A stretch of DNA of 64,000 bases from Diphasiastrum complanatum (taxonomy: Eukaryota > Streptophyta > Lycopodiopsida > Lycopodiales > Lycopodiaceae). The notes beneath the pieces were generated by a model, which was given only the letters and a program-made list of their open reading frames with translations, had not been told where the DNA came from and searched no databases. A program made the position numbers and the translations under genes. The DNA lies in assembly GCA_029204225.1 (NCBI GenBank), contig MU832532.1:1-64000 (forward strand), in the 5' to 3' direction. Shown piece after piece: positions 47,717-58,946 of this stretch (within the stretch, counting starts at the first letter, position 1; the number at the start of each line of letters is the position of its first letter).

Positions 47717-48045
47717 AGACACGTGAAGAGATATTTGCTGGAGCAAAGCGCAGTGTTTCTCACTTGCGAGTTTTTGGATGTATTGGATTTCCTCATGTAC
47801 CTAATAAACAGAGACAAAAGATGGACATTAAGTCCACAAATGCATTTTTGTGGGCTATGTTGACAAGTCAAACGCTTATGATCCTATTGCCAAAAAAAAT
47901 TGTTATTTGTAGAGATCTTATATTTGATAACTATGGAGAGATAGGTCATGTACAAGATCTTCAACCAAGTCAAGTTCAAGAATTCTTTATGTCAAGAGAA
48001 ACCAAAGAGACCTTAATGGTTTCTTAGAACATTTGGAGATGTGAA
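47717..48045 (+). pseudogene. Copia integrase C-terminal fragment
   Basis: The plus-strand frame includes REEIFAGAKRSVSHLRVFGC, GFPHVPNKQRQKMD and, after a frame irregularity, VICRDLIFDNYGE, matching the copia integrase tail. It abuts the LTR of element F, which probably inserted into it. Upstream and RT parts are missing. Confidence 0.75.
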
Positions 48046-50690
48046 TGCGCCTAATCAACCAAAAAGTAGTGAACAAGGGCCAAGAAGAATGTTGTAGGAA
48101 AGAAGACCTCCTTGTGTGAATTTTGCCCTAATGGCTTGAATCTTGGATGTATAAGAGCTTAGTATGCAATTAACTCGTACATGTGGATGTTAAAATTTTG
48201 AAGTTGTGAACAACTTGAACACCAAAAATGATGAGTTGAAGAGGTTCTTAAGTAGATGCTAGAGAAGTAGATATTGAAATTTTTGGTTGCAACTAACTTG
48301 AGCAAACCACACCTAGTGGAACTATTGGAGTGATAATTTGATGAGGTTGTAGAAGAAGCCCTTAAAATAGCTCATTATATTACATAAAAGAACCAAGTAT
48401 GAGAAAAATGCTAAATTTGAGGATATTGAGCCACTTTGAGAAACAATTATGTAAAGCCAAATTTGATTGATTGATTTGACTAGCATATTCATTCTTTAGA
48501 AGCATTTGAGTCTCTTTTGCTATTATGCTAAATGTAGTGAGTTTTAGATACATTCCAAACATTTTTAGGGCTTCAATTGATTTTCAGATGTCTTTTGCAC
48601 ACGTTCTTATACTAATTACATTTATAATTCTGAAGTGTGAGAATTTACATTTTTGTGGATATTGTTGAGTCATATTTTTTTAACAATACCAGCTTATTGC
48701 ATTACATTCTGCCCAACAGCTAGGAAATTCTCTCATGTGCCAACAAATGGAAAAGTGTGTACTTCAAATCAGGCCTTTAACTTTCTTTAGAACAGGTGGC
48801 TAAGTTTGCCAATCTCACCCAGACCCAATGCAAAACAATGTTCTGCCCTTTAAGGCTTTCAAAACATCATGTGCAACTTAGAATCCCCACACTTGCAAGT
48901 GGTGGACGCCTACCTCTAACCACATGAAGCATGTCTCACACCTACAAGGCACCTCAGGCAAGTGGTGGACACCACCTCTAACCACATGAAGCATGTCTCA
49001 CACCTACAAGGCACCTCAGGTCTCTATAGTGAATTTAAAATACATTGATCGTTGTAATTCTTATATAAAGTTCAAAATTTTGTTGATGAGCTTTGGTTAA
49101 TGTCCTCATGGTGCCAAGTATCAATAAAAGCATCTTCTAGCCACTTGCAAACGCGTGCACCAACACGCAACATTCTTCACATATTTGTCATTTGGAGTTG
49201 TATTGACCACATGGCAAATGCTCATAGGCTCCAAATTCCATTGTTCAGAGTCGTATCTTGCTACCTATCTGATAACTACACTCAGCTTACACGAGATGAA
49301 ACGTCAATTACGCCCGGTAGCAAGCATGACAAGGGTCGCTACCGGGCAAAGTGGTCATCAGCACCTACCTCGCCACAGAGTGGCTCGGTAGGTGATGACA
49401 ACGCACTGTGCCCGGTAGGTGACACACTATGCACTACGCATGTTAAGAGAACTCTTCATCCTTCAAGGATTAGAGTCCATGTCCACGTACAATTAAATTG
49501 ATGAGGTATTGCAATTTGTATATTTGATTTCTTTTTGTATATTTGAACGTGCTTAACCATTGAGCTCAAAGTTTGATGGGATTTTACAGCGACGAGTTGA
49601 AGGAAACGGCCACATCCGCAGTTCCATCAACAACTTAGCTGGTTACAAACTCATAAGTGTAAGGCATTGTTGAAATTTCAGCCCAACCCAAGAGAAAACT
49701 GCACATTATCAATGACCTGTGCTAGCCTATAGAATACTGCTCAAAATATGAAAACAAAGAAGCCCTGCTAAATGCACCACGGCAGATGTGCTAGAAAATT
49801 TCCATAAGCACACTTTAATAGACTTTCTTACTCCTGTCGAATGACACATATAGATCTCCTCCAGCCAAACCTAGAAGATGTTGAAGAATACTTTCACACA
49901 CTTTGACTCATTTTGGTTCTACTGTACTCTTTCCATGTGGCATAATGAATTTGGGCCAGATTGAACTGGCTCAAGCACCATGCCCATAAGTGCCATGACA
50001 GCTTCAAAGTTCAAACCATTCTTTCAGGTGGCTACAAACTTCATTGGCAGTGTTTGAACTTGTTCATCTCAAAGGCAATTATCAATGTACACACGTACCT
50101 ATATAATATGTTTGTTTATCTTGCATGTCCATGTGCACCTGAGTGGAATTGCACTCCACAATATTAGGCGATGAAAAACCATCAATTCTCAACATTTCAG
50201 GAAGACAATTACACAGTTAGCTTTATTGTTAGCACATTGAAATATAAGATATTGTTCACAGTACAGTCTATATTGGTTTTTTTAAAACGACGAGCATCAC
50301 CAGACTTAAAAAGGCTCAAAAACAGAGGCAATCTTCAAGCTTCGACATATATTTTACAAATATGAACAGTAGAAGAAATGAGCAAAGGTTTAAGCTCTCA
50401 GTAAACATTGCAGACAGCTTTTCATTTATTTGAAACTATAGACCGGGCATACTTGGCACATATTCCAGTCTCCCCTTGGGTACATCAAAATAAATAAATA
50501 TTTGCACTTTTATCGTCAGAATTTGGTTTATACTTTTTCCATGAGCAAATTTCACAGCCCAAGTCCTTTTAAGAACCGTAGAAGTCTTTTTAAAACTGAC
50601 AAACATAGTTAAGCTCAGTGCATTTCCTGAACTGGAATGTTACACTCCAACATTTAATTTGACAAGTGAAATAGACTACAAAATCAAAGA
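48046..50690. other. Spacer downstream of SERK, with small repeats
   Basis: No gene is recognised. It contains a 63-bp tandem duplication (48895-48957 and 48958-49019) and a perfect 10-bp inverted repeat GCCCGGTAGC/GCTACCGGGC with a 16-base loop (49312-49347). The final few hundred bases before 50690 are presumably the SERK 3' untranslated region; no polyadenylation site was fixed. Confidence 0.5.
48895..49019. repeat. 63-bp tandem duplication
   Basis: Two adjacent copies of GCAAGTGGTGGAC...GGCACCTCAG differ only by a short change near ACGCCTACCTC against ACACCACCTC. It has no coding content. Confidence 0.9.
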
Positions 50691-53511
50691 TCATCTGGGA
50701 CCAGAAAGCTCCACAGCATGTAAATTATCTGTGGAGTCTACAATCCAGTCTGAATTTCTATGAGTTACGAACTCGACTTCTTGATTGCGCACCACTTCCA
50801 CCTTCTGCCATTCCTCCCAACGTTCTGCTAGGCCATCTCCCTCGAGCATACGAACCACCTCAGCCATTTTCGGCCTGTCAATTGGAGAACCTTGCGTGCA
50901 AAGCAAAGCCACTTGTATTAGCTGCTCAACTTCCACGAATTCGTAGTTCGTCTTCAGATCCGGATCCACCAACAATTCGACTTTCCTTTCTTTCAATAAA
51001 CCCTTGACCTGCAGAAGTGTTGCAACAGTAGATGTGCTCAATAAAAATTTAAAGTTGTTGATCAGAAAATCTATGGTTTCAACACTCAAAAAAATCAGTG
51101 CTAAAGACCTGAAACAATGAATGTACCACTAGCAAAATCACATAATTACCCAGTCAAGCAGCATGACATCGTCATCATTTGCAAGGCGTGCAAGGTCAAA
51201 AGCACGTTGTCCTGTGATAAGCTCTAAAAGCATTATCCCATATCCAAATACATCAGTCTTCTCTGATGACTTTCCTGTGGATAAATATTCTGGCGCTATG
51301 TGGCCAATGGTTCCACGAACAGCCGTTGTCACATGCGTATCCTTATAATCCATAAGCTTGGCAAGACCAAAATCTCCTACTACAGCTTCAAACTCCGCAT
51401 CAAGTAGAATGTTAGCTGCTTTGACATCACGGTGAATAATTTTTGGATCACAGTGATCATGAAGGTATGCTAGCCCTCGTGCTGCACCCAAAGCTATACG
51501 CTTGCGGGTAGGCCATTCAAGTGGTGGTTCACCCTGAGCACGCTCTAAAGCACACAAGACGATTTCAGTCACTTGCAATATCATGAGACCATGGTCCACA
51601 AAGATAAGCCCCCCTTTCAAAGAATTGAAAAATAAAACAAGTAACTAACACCTAGGAACGCCTGCTAGTGAAAATTACAGTTCTACATTCTAGTTATCCA
51701 ATTCTTTTCTGCACACTAAAAATAAATACAAAAAGAAGCCAATACCACGCAAACGAGATGCAACACTTCCATTTTCCATATAAGGATAGACAAGGAGGCG
51801 TTCCGTTGGAGTCATGCAAAAACCACGTAACCTAAGCAGATTGCGATGGACTGCCAAACTGATCATCTCAACCTCTGTTTGGAACTGCAATTCTCCACCT
51901 GCACTGCGCTCTTCTTTAAGGCGCTTAACAGCTACTAAGGAGCCATCAGCTAACCGTCCCTTGTAAACTTTTCCAAACCCACCACGACCAAGAATGTTTC
52001 GGTTGTTGAAACCATCAGTAGCAACTTGCAGCTCACGCAAAGAAAACCTCTTAAGCTGTCCCAAATGAACTTCTGGATCCTCCTCCGCTGAAAGTTCATC
52101 AACCAATTCAACAACATTATATGAAGTCACAGCTAAGTTATAGCTACAAAAGGAAAGAGCTGATGTTTGAGTTTTATCATCCAAGATATCAAATTTATGA
52201 ACGCACTGATTACCAGGAACATCAAAATAAGCTTCCAGAGGTCTGCCACGTCTCCACCAAGCAAAGAAAATTGCTGGTGCAGCAAAAAGAAGAGCAGCAC
52301 CTGCTGCTACTCCACCAGCAATGGCTCCTGTACTAGAAGATCCTGAATTTCCACCTGTGACAAGAAATGATTGAAAACATTTTCAACTGGATTCCAACCC
52401 CTTATTTTTATACAGCTGATAATTCGATCATAATGAATATACTTGGGCTTAAAAGTGGGCCTAAGTACAAGCCTGAAGTACTGAGTATATCCTTGACAGG
52501 TTGAAGGGCACTCAACCTGCACTACCAGGAGATCCATTGGCAGCGGGAGGTGGTAAGAAACTAGGATGAGGAGGAAGTGGAGGTCCTCCGGGACATTGAC
52601 GTTCCACTGCTACTCCACAAAGATTAGGATTATTTCCGAAACTGCAAGTTGCAACATGCCCTTATCAACATACTGTGGCAGAAATTCTGAATGGACAAAA
52701 TGGTGTAAACTTTTAGATTAACCAAATCAAAGAGTAAATGGCATGGCAATATAAAAATCGTATCGACTATGCAAGCAGGACATAGTACCTAAACTGATTT
52801 AACAAACTAACATAAATAGAATCATGACAAGATGAGTAGTTCAGTAAAGACGATATACAGCTGCCCTTCCACGATTCACTACATCAGTTTGAAGGCAACC
52901 TGGTTGATACTTCAAGCAAAACGAAAGATCAAATCGAACGTCAACTAGTTAAAATCTATTTTGTGTAGGTGACGTTAGTTCATGTTGAATACGCTCCCTG
53001 GGCTTCCATACACACTTTAAATGTACTTTTTTCGTTGTTTTATAACTTAGGGTATCTCAAATGGAACGTCAAGTAGTTCAAATCTATTTTGTGCAGGTGA
53101 CGTTAGTCCATGTTGACTACGCTACCTGGGCTTCCATACACACTTTAAATGTACTTTTTTCGTTGTTTTGTAACTTAGGGTATCAAGAGCTTCACATAGG
53201 CCACCTGCGTGTGTGCCTCTTTAAGTGTTGTTTTGAAAGCTCATATTTTTATTTAATTTGAACTGATCACTCAACACCACCTCCTGCATGAGAGGCTTTC
53301 ATTTGACGCTTGTTAGAGATTGTTCAGAGTTAGGTTGAGAGTTAGAGCACTGAAGAAAGATTTTTTCTCTTCTTAGTTAGTTTGCTTTTAGTTATGTTGT
53401 TTTGACGGCATTGCTCCGTCTTGGTGCCATCCATTTTGATCTACTTGTTCGTCTTATATGCCTTTTGGCATGGAAAAGACGTTAATAAAGCTTCTTCTTC
53501 TTCTTCTTCTT

Positions 53512-53576
<65 letters not shown>

Positions 53577-54968
53577 TATATATATATATATATCACTACT
53601 TCTCCTCCCCCAAACCCTAATGTCAGAGAAACCCTAACTTGTCAAGCTTTTTATCTTGAAGGTCACACATTGCAGAATTCAAGAACACTCATGGTATATA
53701 TAGTCTTTTAATCAAAATGACATTAGTTTTATGGGATAAATTAAAAGACACGTGTCAATCAAACAAACCTCGTTAACTTGAGTTGGTCAAAACCCTAATC
53801 ACATGTGGACCAATCAAAATGCACAAAACCCTTTTTGTTCATCAATGCTGACATTCTCTGGCAGTTAACTGGGGAACATCTCTGAAACCTTGCACTTCCC
53901 GACTAGGAATTGAGATCCACCAAATCGACTGCTTAATGCAGTCAAAGAAAGATCTAGTACAAAGCACATTCCCCAAAACTGAACTGCTAAGGACCTTAAA
54001 ATTTATGAAGGGGTCTTATCCAAACTATAATCAGCAAATACTATTGCCTTTTGCCAAGCAAACAGCGGATTCAAAAAGAAGGTATCGATAATCCTCAAAT
54101 TTGTCTTTAGAGGTATCCTTGAATATGGTTAGACTACATGTGGCCAGTTGGTTAATGCTCCTTTCTTAGAAGTTTGGGGTGGGTTTGATTCCCCTCCACA
54201 CACATAGACATACAAGATGAAAAAAGAATGTTCAATATCTAGGACTGAGTCTATCCAAATATATCAAAGAAGAGCAAAGCTTTTGATCCAAATATCAAGC
54301 ATGGATAGATAAAGGACCTGATGGGAGTGAAAAGAGAGAAGGATCCATTTGTTGGGACTTCTCCATCTAACTGGTTGTTTGAAAGATCGCTGTTCATTCC
54401 AGCAGTAACAATGAAGAATCAATAACATACCATACCTCTAGCATCATGGAAGCTACAGACTCTTTTAGATTTAAGATTAAGAGAACAATAAATTTAGATG
54501 CACTCTGGAAAAAAAAATATTACTTACAGGACTTGTAGGCCCGTTATTTTCGTAAGTGATACAGGGATGCCCCCAGAAAGGCTGTTATTGTTCAAGCGCC
54601 TGTTGGTCCAGCCACAAATAGATCATCTCTCAACCCATCTGATTGTACTTTGTCTAGACAGAAACGCCAGCTTTGGGTATAAAGTGAGCCTAAAGGCTAT
54701 TCACCTAACAACGGCATGCTAGCCTTCTTACAAAATGGAGAATTATCACTATGCTGTAGAGTAGTCAATCTATCAGTTACAACACACCAAAGGAACAAGA
54801 AATATCAAAGATGGACAAACTTACAAAAATCTGAGTTTAGAAAGCTGTCCAAGCGTGTCGGGTATCCCCTGTGACAGAGAATTTTGATATAAATCAAGGC
54901 TCACCAGACTAGTCAAGTTGCCTAATTCAGGAGGGATAGGACCACTAATATTGTTGCTGTAAAGTTCC
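50691..54968 (-). CDS. SERK: SERK/BAK1-type LRR receptor-like kinase (exons 4-11 of the usual 11)
   Basis: Eight exons join with consistent phases and GT-AG borders: 54968-54825, 54599-54528, 54389-54318, 52641-52517, 52354-52214, 52087-51746, 51544-51150 and 51008-50691. They encode 535 residues. In order: LRRs ([36 protein letters not shown]), a Pro-rich SPP segment ([13 protein letters not shown]), one membrane helix ([19 protein letters not shown]), and a kinase with [36 protein letters not shown] and [12 protein letters not shown]. It ends ELSGPR, the family C-terminus. All catalytic residues are present. SERKs are plasma-membrane co-receptors for hormone, peptide and immune receptors. 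Exons 1-3 (signal peptide, N-cap, first LRRs; about 90 residues) were not found up to 64000. No start codon can be given. Confidence 0.95.
52928..53183. repeat. 128-bp tandem duplication in SERK intron 6
   Basis: GAACGTCAACTAGTT...GTAACTTAGGGTATC occurs twice in direct orientation with a 128-bp period and about ten differences. It lies in the longest visible SERK intron (52642-54317, 1676 bp). Confidence 0.85.
53490..53594. repeat. Compound microsatellite (CTT)n-(CT)n-(TA)n in SERK intron 6
   Basis: Consecutive runs are CTT (53490-53513), CT (about 53516-53572) and TA (about 53577-53593). On the gene strand they read as AG and AAG runs. They contribute to the size of this intron. Confidence 0.95.
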
Positions 54969-55638
54969 CTGCAGAAGTACCACAAGATTGCATTCATTGA
55001 ACTGATCTGGGTCAATAAATTCTTCGTTACAAAAACTATCAAGTTCTGGCTGAACTATAACACATAAATCATTTGAGTTATTGGATAATTAAATGTAGAC
55101 AAACATGCAGATAAATTTCAAAACATTCAAAAGCTCCTGAATTTAAAATTGGCACATAAAAGTAGACATGCCTGGCAATATATGAAGCTACTAAGTTACT
55201 AATTTTGAAATTGCAGTATGATGGGCCGCCTACTTTTAAAAGATCTTTCCCTCAATTACAACCAAAGAAACACAAGAACTCTATATATGCAATGTAAAGC
55301 TTGCATGGTTGAATCTAGCATGAACATGAGTGATCAACACTATAAAGGTCAGAAATTCACCATACGAAAAAAAAAAAAAACACCTGGCAAAGAGAGATAG
55401 ATAGTTGATTTGGCTCTGCAGCCTGCAGGTGTTGCTAGACAATCTTCATTCTTTGATTCTGTCACAGAATTCTAATAAAAATCTTATTGATATGTTGGAA
55501 TAGGTTTGTCAAGACAATTTGCGAATTGTTGAAGATCCAATCATCAATCATAGTTGTGCAATATTATAGCCAACTGTCTTACGTAGAGAGAGATAAAAGA
55601 AGAAACTTGAGAGAAAATAGAATATGGAGCCCTCAGCC

Positions 55639-56452
55639 ATGCCTAGAAAGGAGGATCCCACTTGGGATCATGTAATCATTTCTTCCGCATATGGAGCTTT
55701 GGGGACAAAAAGAAGGACAGCCCTACACGTATACGAGCACGTCTTCTAAAAAATCGTGGCTACAATGTTGCAGGTTGCTCAGCAACACCATTGGAGGTTG
55801 CAGAGATGCTTCCCAGGCCTGGTGCTCTTTCAAGAGAGGAGATAAATCCTCCTAGCACAAGTGATATGAATTTTGGTAGACACTATTGTGTAGGATTTAC
55901 TGTTTTGGGGAATTGTTTGTTCTTTGAAGTTCCAAGTTTTATGTAGTACGAATCTATCTTCACTATTTAGCCTTTACTATTTAGTGGAAATTATAGAATA
56001 CATTTCACTCAATTTGTCTATTGTGCCACTAGGCTTTCTACTTCAAGGCATACTTCGCATGTGCTGACATCATGCTCTGTTTTTAGTGCAGAGGAGCACA
56101 TTGTTACTGATCTACCTGGTCCATTAAGGCCCCACAAGGCTCTCAAGGGCAAAGATTACTTTGTCTCATCATTTCAGCAACCAAAGGAAACGCTGCCATT
56201 GCAATTAGGAGGTGCTTCTATCTATGTGACCTCCCATTTCACTTAGGTAGAACTCCTGCTTGAAAAGAGATGATTCGGGCTATTGCTGCCATTGGTGGGG
56301 AGTGGCAGGGTCCCAACATGGAGAGGTTGAGGACAAAGGAATTGAGGTTGAGGTCACTTGTGTGACCAAGGAGCTCCCAGCCTATTCGAGAATCATGGCA
56401 TTTAAAGGAGGTCAACGAAGATGTGATACCTACGAATGTGGTACAGGTTAAG
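55639..56452 (+). pseudogene. BED/hAT transposase N-terminal fragment, plus strand
   Basis: It begins MPRKEDPTWDHVI, the usual start of plant BED-hAT proteins. After a frameshift it reads PTRIRARLLKNRGYNVAGC, matching the RAHLL-x(n)-C end of the BED finger. The middle with the C-x2-C pair is lost. A second segment after TTTTTAG (about 56082) gives DLPGPLRPHKALKG. A third near 56268-56450 reads AIAAIGGEWQGPNMERLRTK and ESWHLKEVNEDVIPTN, with a stop inside. The catalytic region is absent. It converges on the minus-strand hAT fragment. Confidence 0.65.
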
Positions 56453-56560
56453 CAATTATCACTATTGAGGCAATATTTTTCTCATTGTGCACTATCATCT
56501 ATGCACATTAGTGATCACTGATCATACTACATCATGAAAAGAATTGATCATGTTTGACTT

Positions 56561-57342
56561 TTAGGATTTGGGAAGTGATAAATATGCCCTCGTGAGAATC
56601 TCACTGACCCAAGGCAGACGCCCGATGGAATGCAGGAGGAGGTCCAGTGAGTGTGCGGCACATGGAGTCCACACAATGGAGGGGTACTCTGCCATAAGAA
56701 GCTCTCCCATACCGCGGCAGTTGGACGCATTGTCCGTCACAACCTATCGCGATCAGTTGATACGATTAATGCACAGCTTGGAAACACATTGCAATCAATC
56801 GAAAACTATTCAAACATTTGTATCAAGCAACTAATGAAAAAAAATTTACCTGGACAACGCGCTGTGGCCCAACCTCCTCTATCGTCGTGCGGATGATATC
56901 GTAGATGTACTCGGTCGTGTGCACTCTCCCTGCCTTAGAGGCATCGACGCTGTAGAGGAACATGGAACCGTAGCAGCTGGAAACAATGACGTTGATGAGT
57001 GGACGTCTACGACGATCAGTCCACCCATCAGCCACGATGGAGCAGCCGTATCTATCCCAGGCCTCCTGCAATGCAGCTAGTCTCTCTCTCTCTGACGGAT
57101 GCAACCCGCTCCTGGAGCAAAGGGCCACGTCGGCTGTGGGTGGTATGTAGCCCGCAGACTGCAACTTTCGAGATAGCCTCTCGAAAGATGCGGGATGATG
57201 CCATGATAAAGGGGAGGTTCAGGTCATAGAACATCTGTGCTATGGTCCCGGTGGCCTCTCTATGCTACCCCTCTCTGAAAGATCCCGGCATGGACATTTG
57301 TCTGGTGCCTCGGGATAAGGATGGCTGGGAGGATGCGGATGG
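56561..57342 (-). pseudogene. hAT transposase (DUF659 region), downstream part of a split gene
   Basis: The first exon runs from 57342 to 56850. It contains LNLPFIMASSRIFREA, a change of frame near 57180, GYIPPTADV, then ERLAALQEAWDRYGCSIVAD, GWTDRRRRPLINV and EEVGPQRVVQ, followed by a splice donor GTAAAT. The second exon, 56743-56561, starts after TAG with VVTDNASNCRGMGELL and continues with TPCAAHSLDLLLHSIG, the classical hAT D-N-A-x-N-C and C-A-A-H block, then stops at 56561. The C-terminal dimerisation region is missing. The gene's first part is at 63558-63996, separated by a gypsy insertion. Confidence 0.88.
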
Positions 57343-57347
57343 ACGAT
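57343..57347. repeat. Left target site duplication ACGAT
   Basis: ACGAT lies directly before the 5' LTR and is repeated at 63553-63557 directly after the 3' LTR. It marks the insertion of the gypsy element into the hAT gene. Confidence 0.95.
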
Positions 57348-58265
57348 TGTTGTAAAGCTGACTCAGGTGCACCCAACGTGCCCTGTAAGACTCTAAGGGG
57401 TGACACTCCCTAAAGTCCCAGAGCAAGTTAGAACGTCAAGGACTGAGCCTCCGACCTGTGGTGAGCCAGTCAAGTAGTCACAAGTCATGAGCTAGCTCTG
57501 GAGCTCGAGTCATGGCCTAGTCAGGAAGCAAGTTGATTCTGCCACCGGAACGGCTCCCGGGACCCATGTCCGGGAGCCAGACTGATTCTGCCAGGCTTGC
57601 CAGGCTTAATCAGCAAAATAAAAACTAAGTCCCAAAAAGCGTGCTTTACCAGAAAGCACTATGTTTCAGAACAGAGGGGGTGCGCCGAATCACAGCAGAA
57701 CTATAGGGGGAGTCCGGCAGACAGAAACTTGGGCAGCTCAACCAGCGCCAGGAATCCAGTCGCCAGGTCTCAGCTCCCTCTACCAGCACGAGCCAGGCAC
57801 AATGCCCAGCACGTGTTGGTGGCCCCGAGACCGGTCAGTCTATGTATGAATGTAACCTCTTCCAAATCTAATAAAGTTGATCCTTGGGGATGATTACCTT
57901 TTCGGTTTCGCCTCCGGGACTGGTCCAAGTGGAAGGACCCTTACTACAACCTTTTTGAGTCGCTGGCGCCTAAGGGTCCCTGTCATCGACATGGGGCTTG
58001 CCGCTATGCCAATTGGTCAGTTTGGCGACCACTATGCCTTGGGTTTCATGTGTGGCTTGTCTTTGCCTTTGGTTACCTTTTGGGGACGGATTCTGAGTTG
58101 GCTTTCGGGTTGGTTGGGATTCCAGTTTTCTTAAGTCTGAATGGTTAAGCTTGTTACGATTCTGAGTTGGCTTTTACGTAAGTGCATAATGGATGAATGT
58201 TAGACTTAAGCGCGTGTTGGGGAAACCGCTCAAGTCCCAGCGCCCTTTGAGGCGCCGGCGCAACA
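57348..58265 (+). repeat. 5' LTR of the gypsy chromovirus
   Basis: A 918-bp LTR with ends TGTTGTAAAG and GCGCAACA. It differs from the 3' LTR at three positions that I can see (near 57898, 57957 and 58190). It carries the element promoter by family rule; no TATA box is assigned. Confidence 0.97.
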
Positions 58266-58267
58266 TG

Positions 58268-58280
58268 TGGTATCAGAGCC
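58268..58280 (+). other. Primer-binding site, initiator-Met tRNA type
   Basis: TGGTATCAGAGCC starts two bases after the LTR end. Confidence 0.9.
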
Positions 58281-58946
58281 GACTAGCCGGTCAGCTACGC
58301 AAGTCTCACAGGGATGGCCACGTTTTTGGGATTTGTCAGGACAACCGTTGCGCAAGGTGCTGCCCACAGTGTAAGCACGGGTGCGTCCACGGTCGGGGTG
58401 GTCGGCAGAACGGGGGACTTGATGAGTCAAAGTGCTGCCTCGACTGGCGCTGTCTGCACGTAGGACGGATGAGGCAAAGTGCTGCCTAGGTAGGTGAAAG
58501 CACGGTCTGTACCTTGTGGGGTGCGGGGCGACATATTCGAACTGTACGGGTTAACCATTGATACAGAGATGCTGCTCGAATTCGGGTGTAAAGCACGGGT
58601 GGTTAGCTGCCGGTGCGGGATAGCTGCCGATCGTTTAGCTATAAGGGCTATCGACCAAAAAGTGGTGGGGCGTGACTGAGGCAATGTGCTGCTTAATGGT
58701 GAAAGCACGGATGGTTGGATGGATGTTTCCCCGTGGGCTAATTCTGTGATAGATTTGTGTGGGCGCGGCTAGGCAAAGATCCTACGTCCGGTCTCAAGGG
58801 GAATGTGACTTGAGAGGGATCCTCTGTTTAGCTTTGGTTGGTATGTTCGTTTGTGGTGTGCTTGCCTGGACCTGAATTATCCCTGACTACTTCTTTTGAT
58901 TCAGGTGATCTGATCTAGTTGGGAGTTGTGAGAGGAGCTTACATTT
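58281..58946 (+). other. Gypsy leader with spaced repeats, gag absent
   Basis: The leader contains recurrent AAAGTGCTGCCT-like motifs (near 58352, 58428, 58474 and 58681) and GTGAAAGCACGG-like motifs (near 58371, 58494, 58588 and 58699). GTGCT and AGCAC are complementary, so the units could form hairpins. No reading frame resembles gag or a zinc knuckle. Confidence 0.6.

Noticed and set aside
52307-52537. 76-residue minus-strand frame overlapping SERK
   Set aside because: It runs across a SERK intron and two exon edges in the wrong frame.
57597-57893. 98-residue plus-strand frame, repeated identically at 62884-63180
   Set aside because: Both copies lie within the LTR pair. Their identity follows from LTR identity, and no domain is visible.
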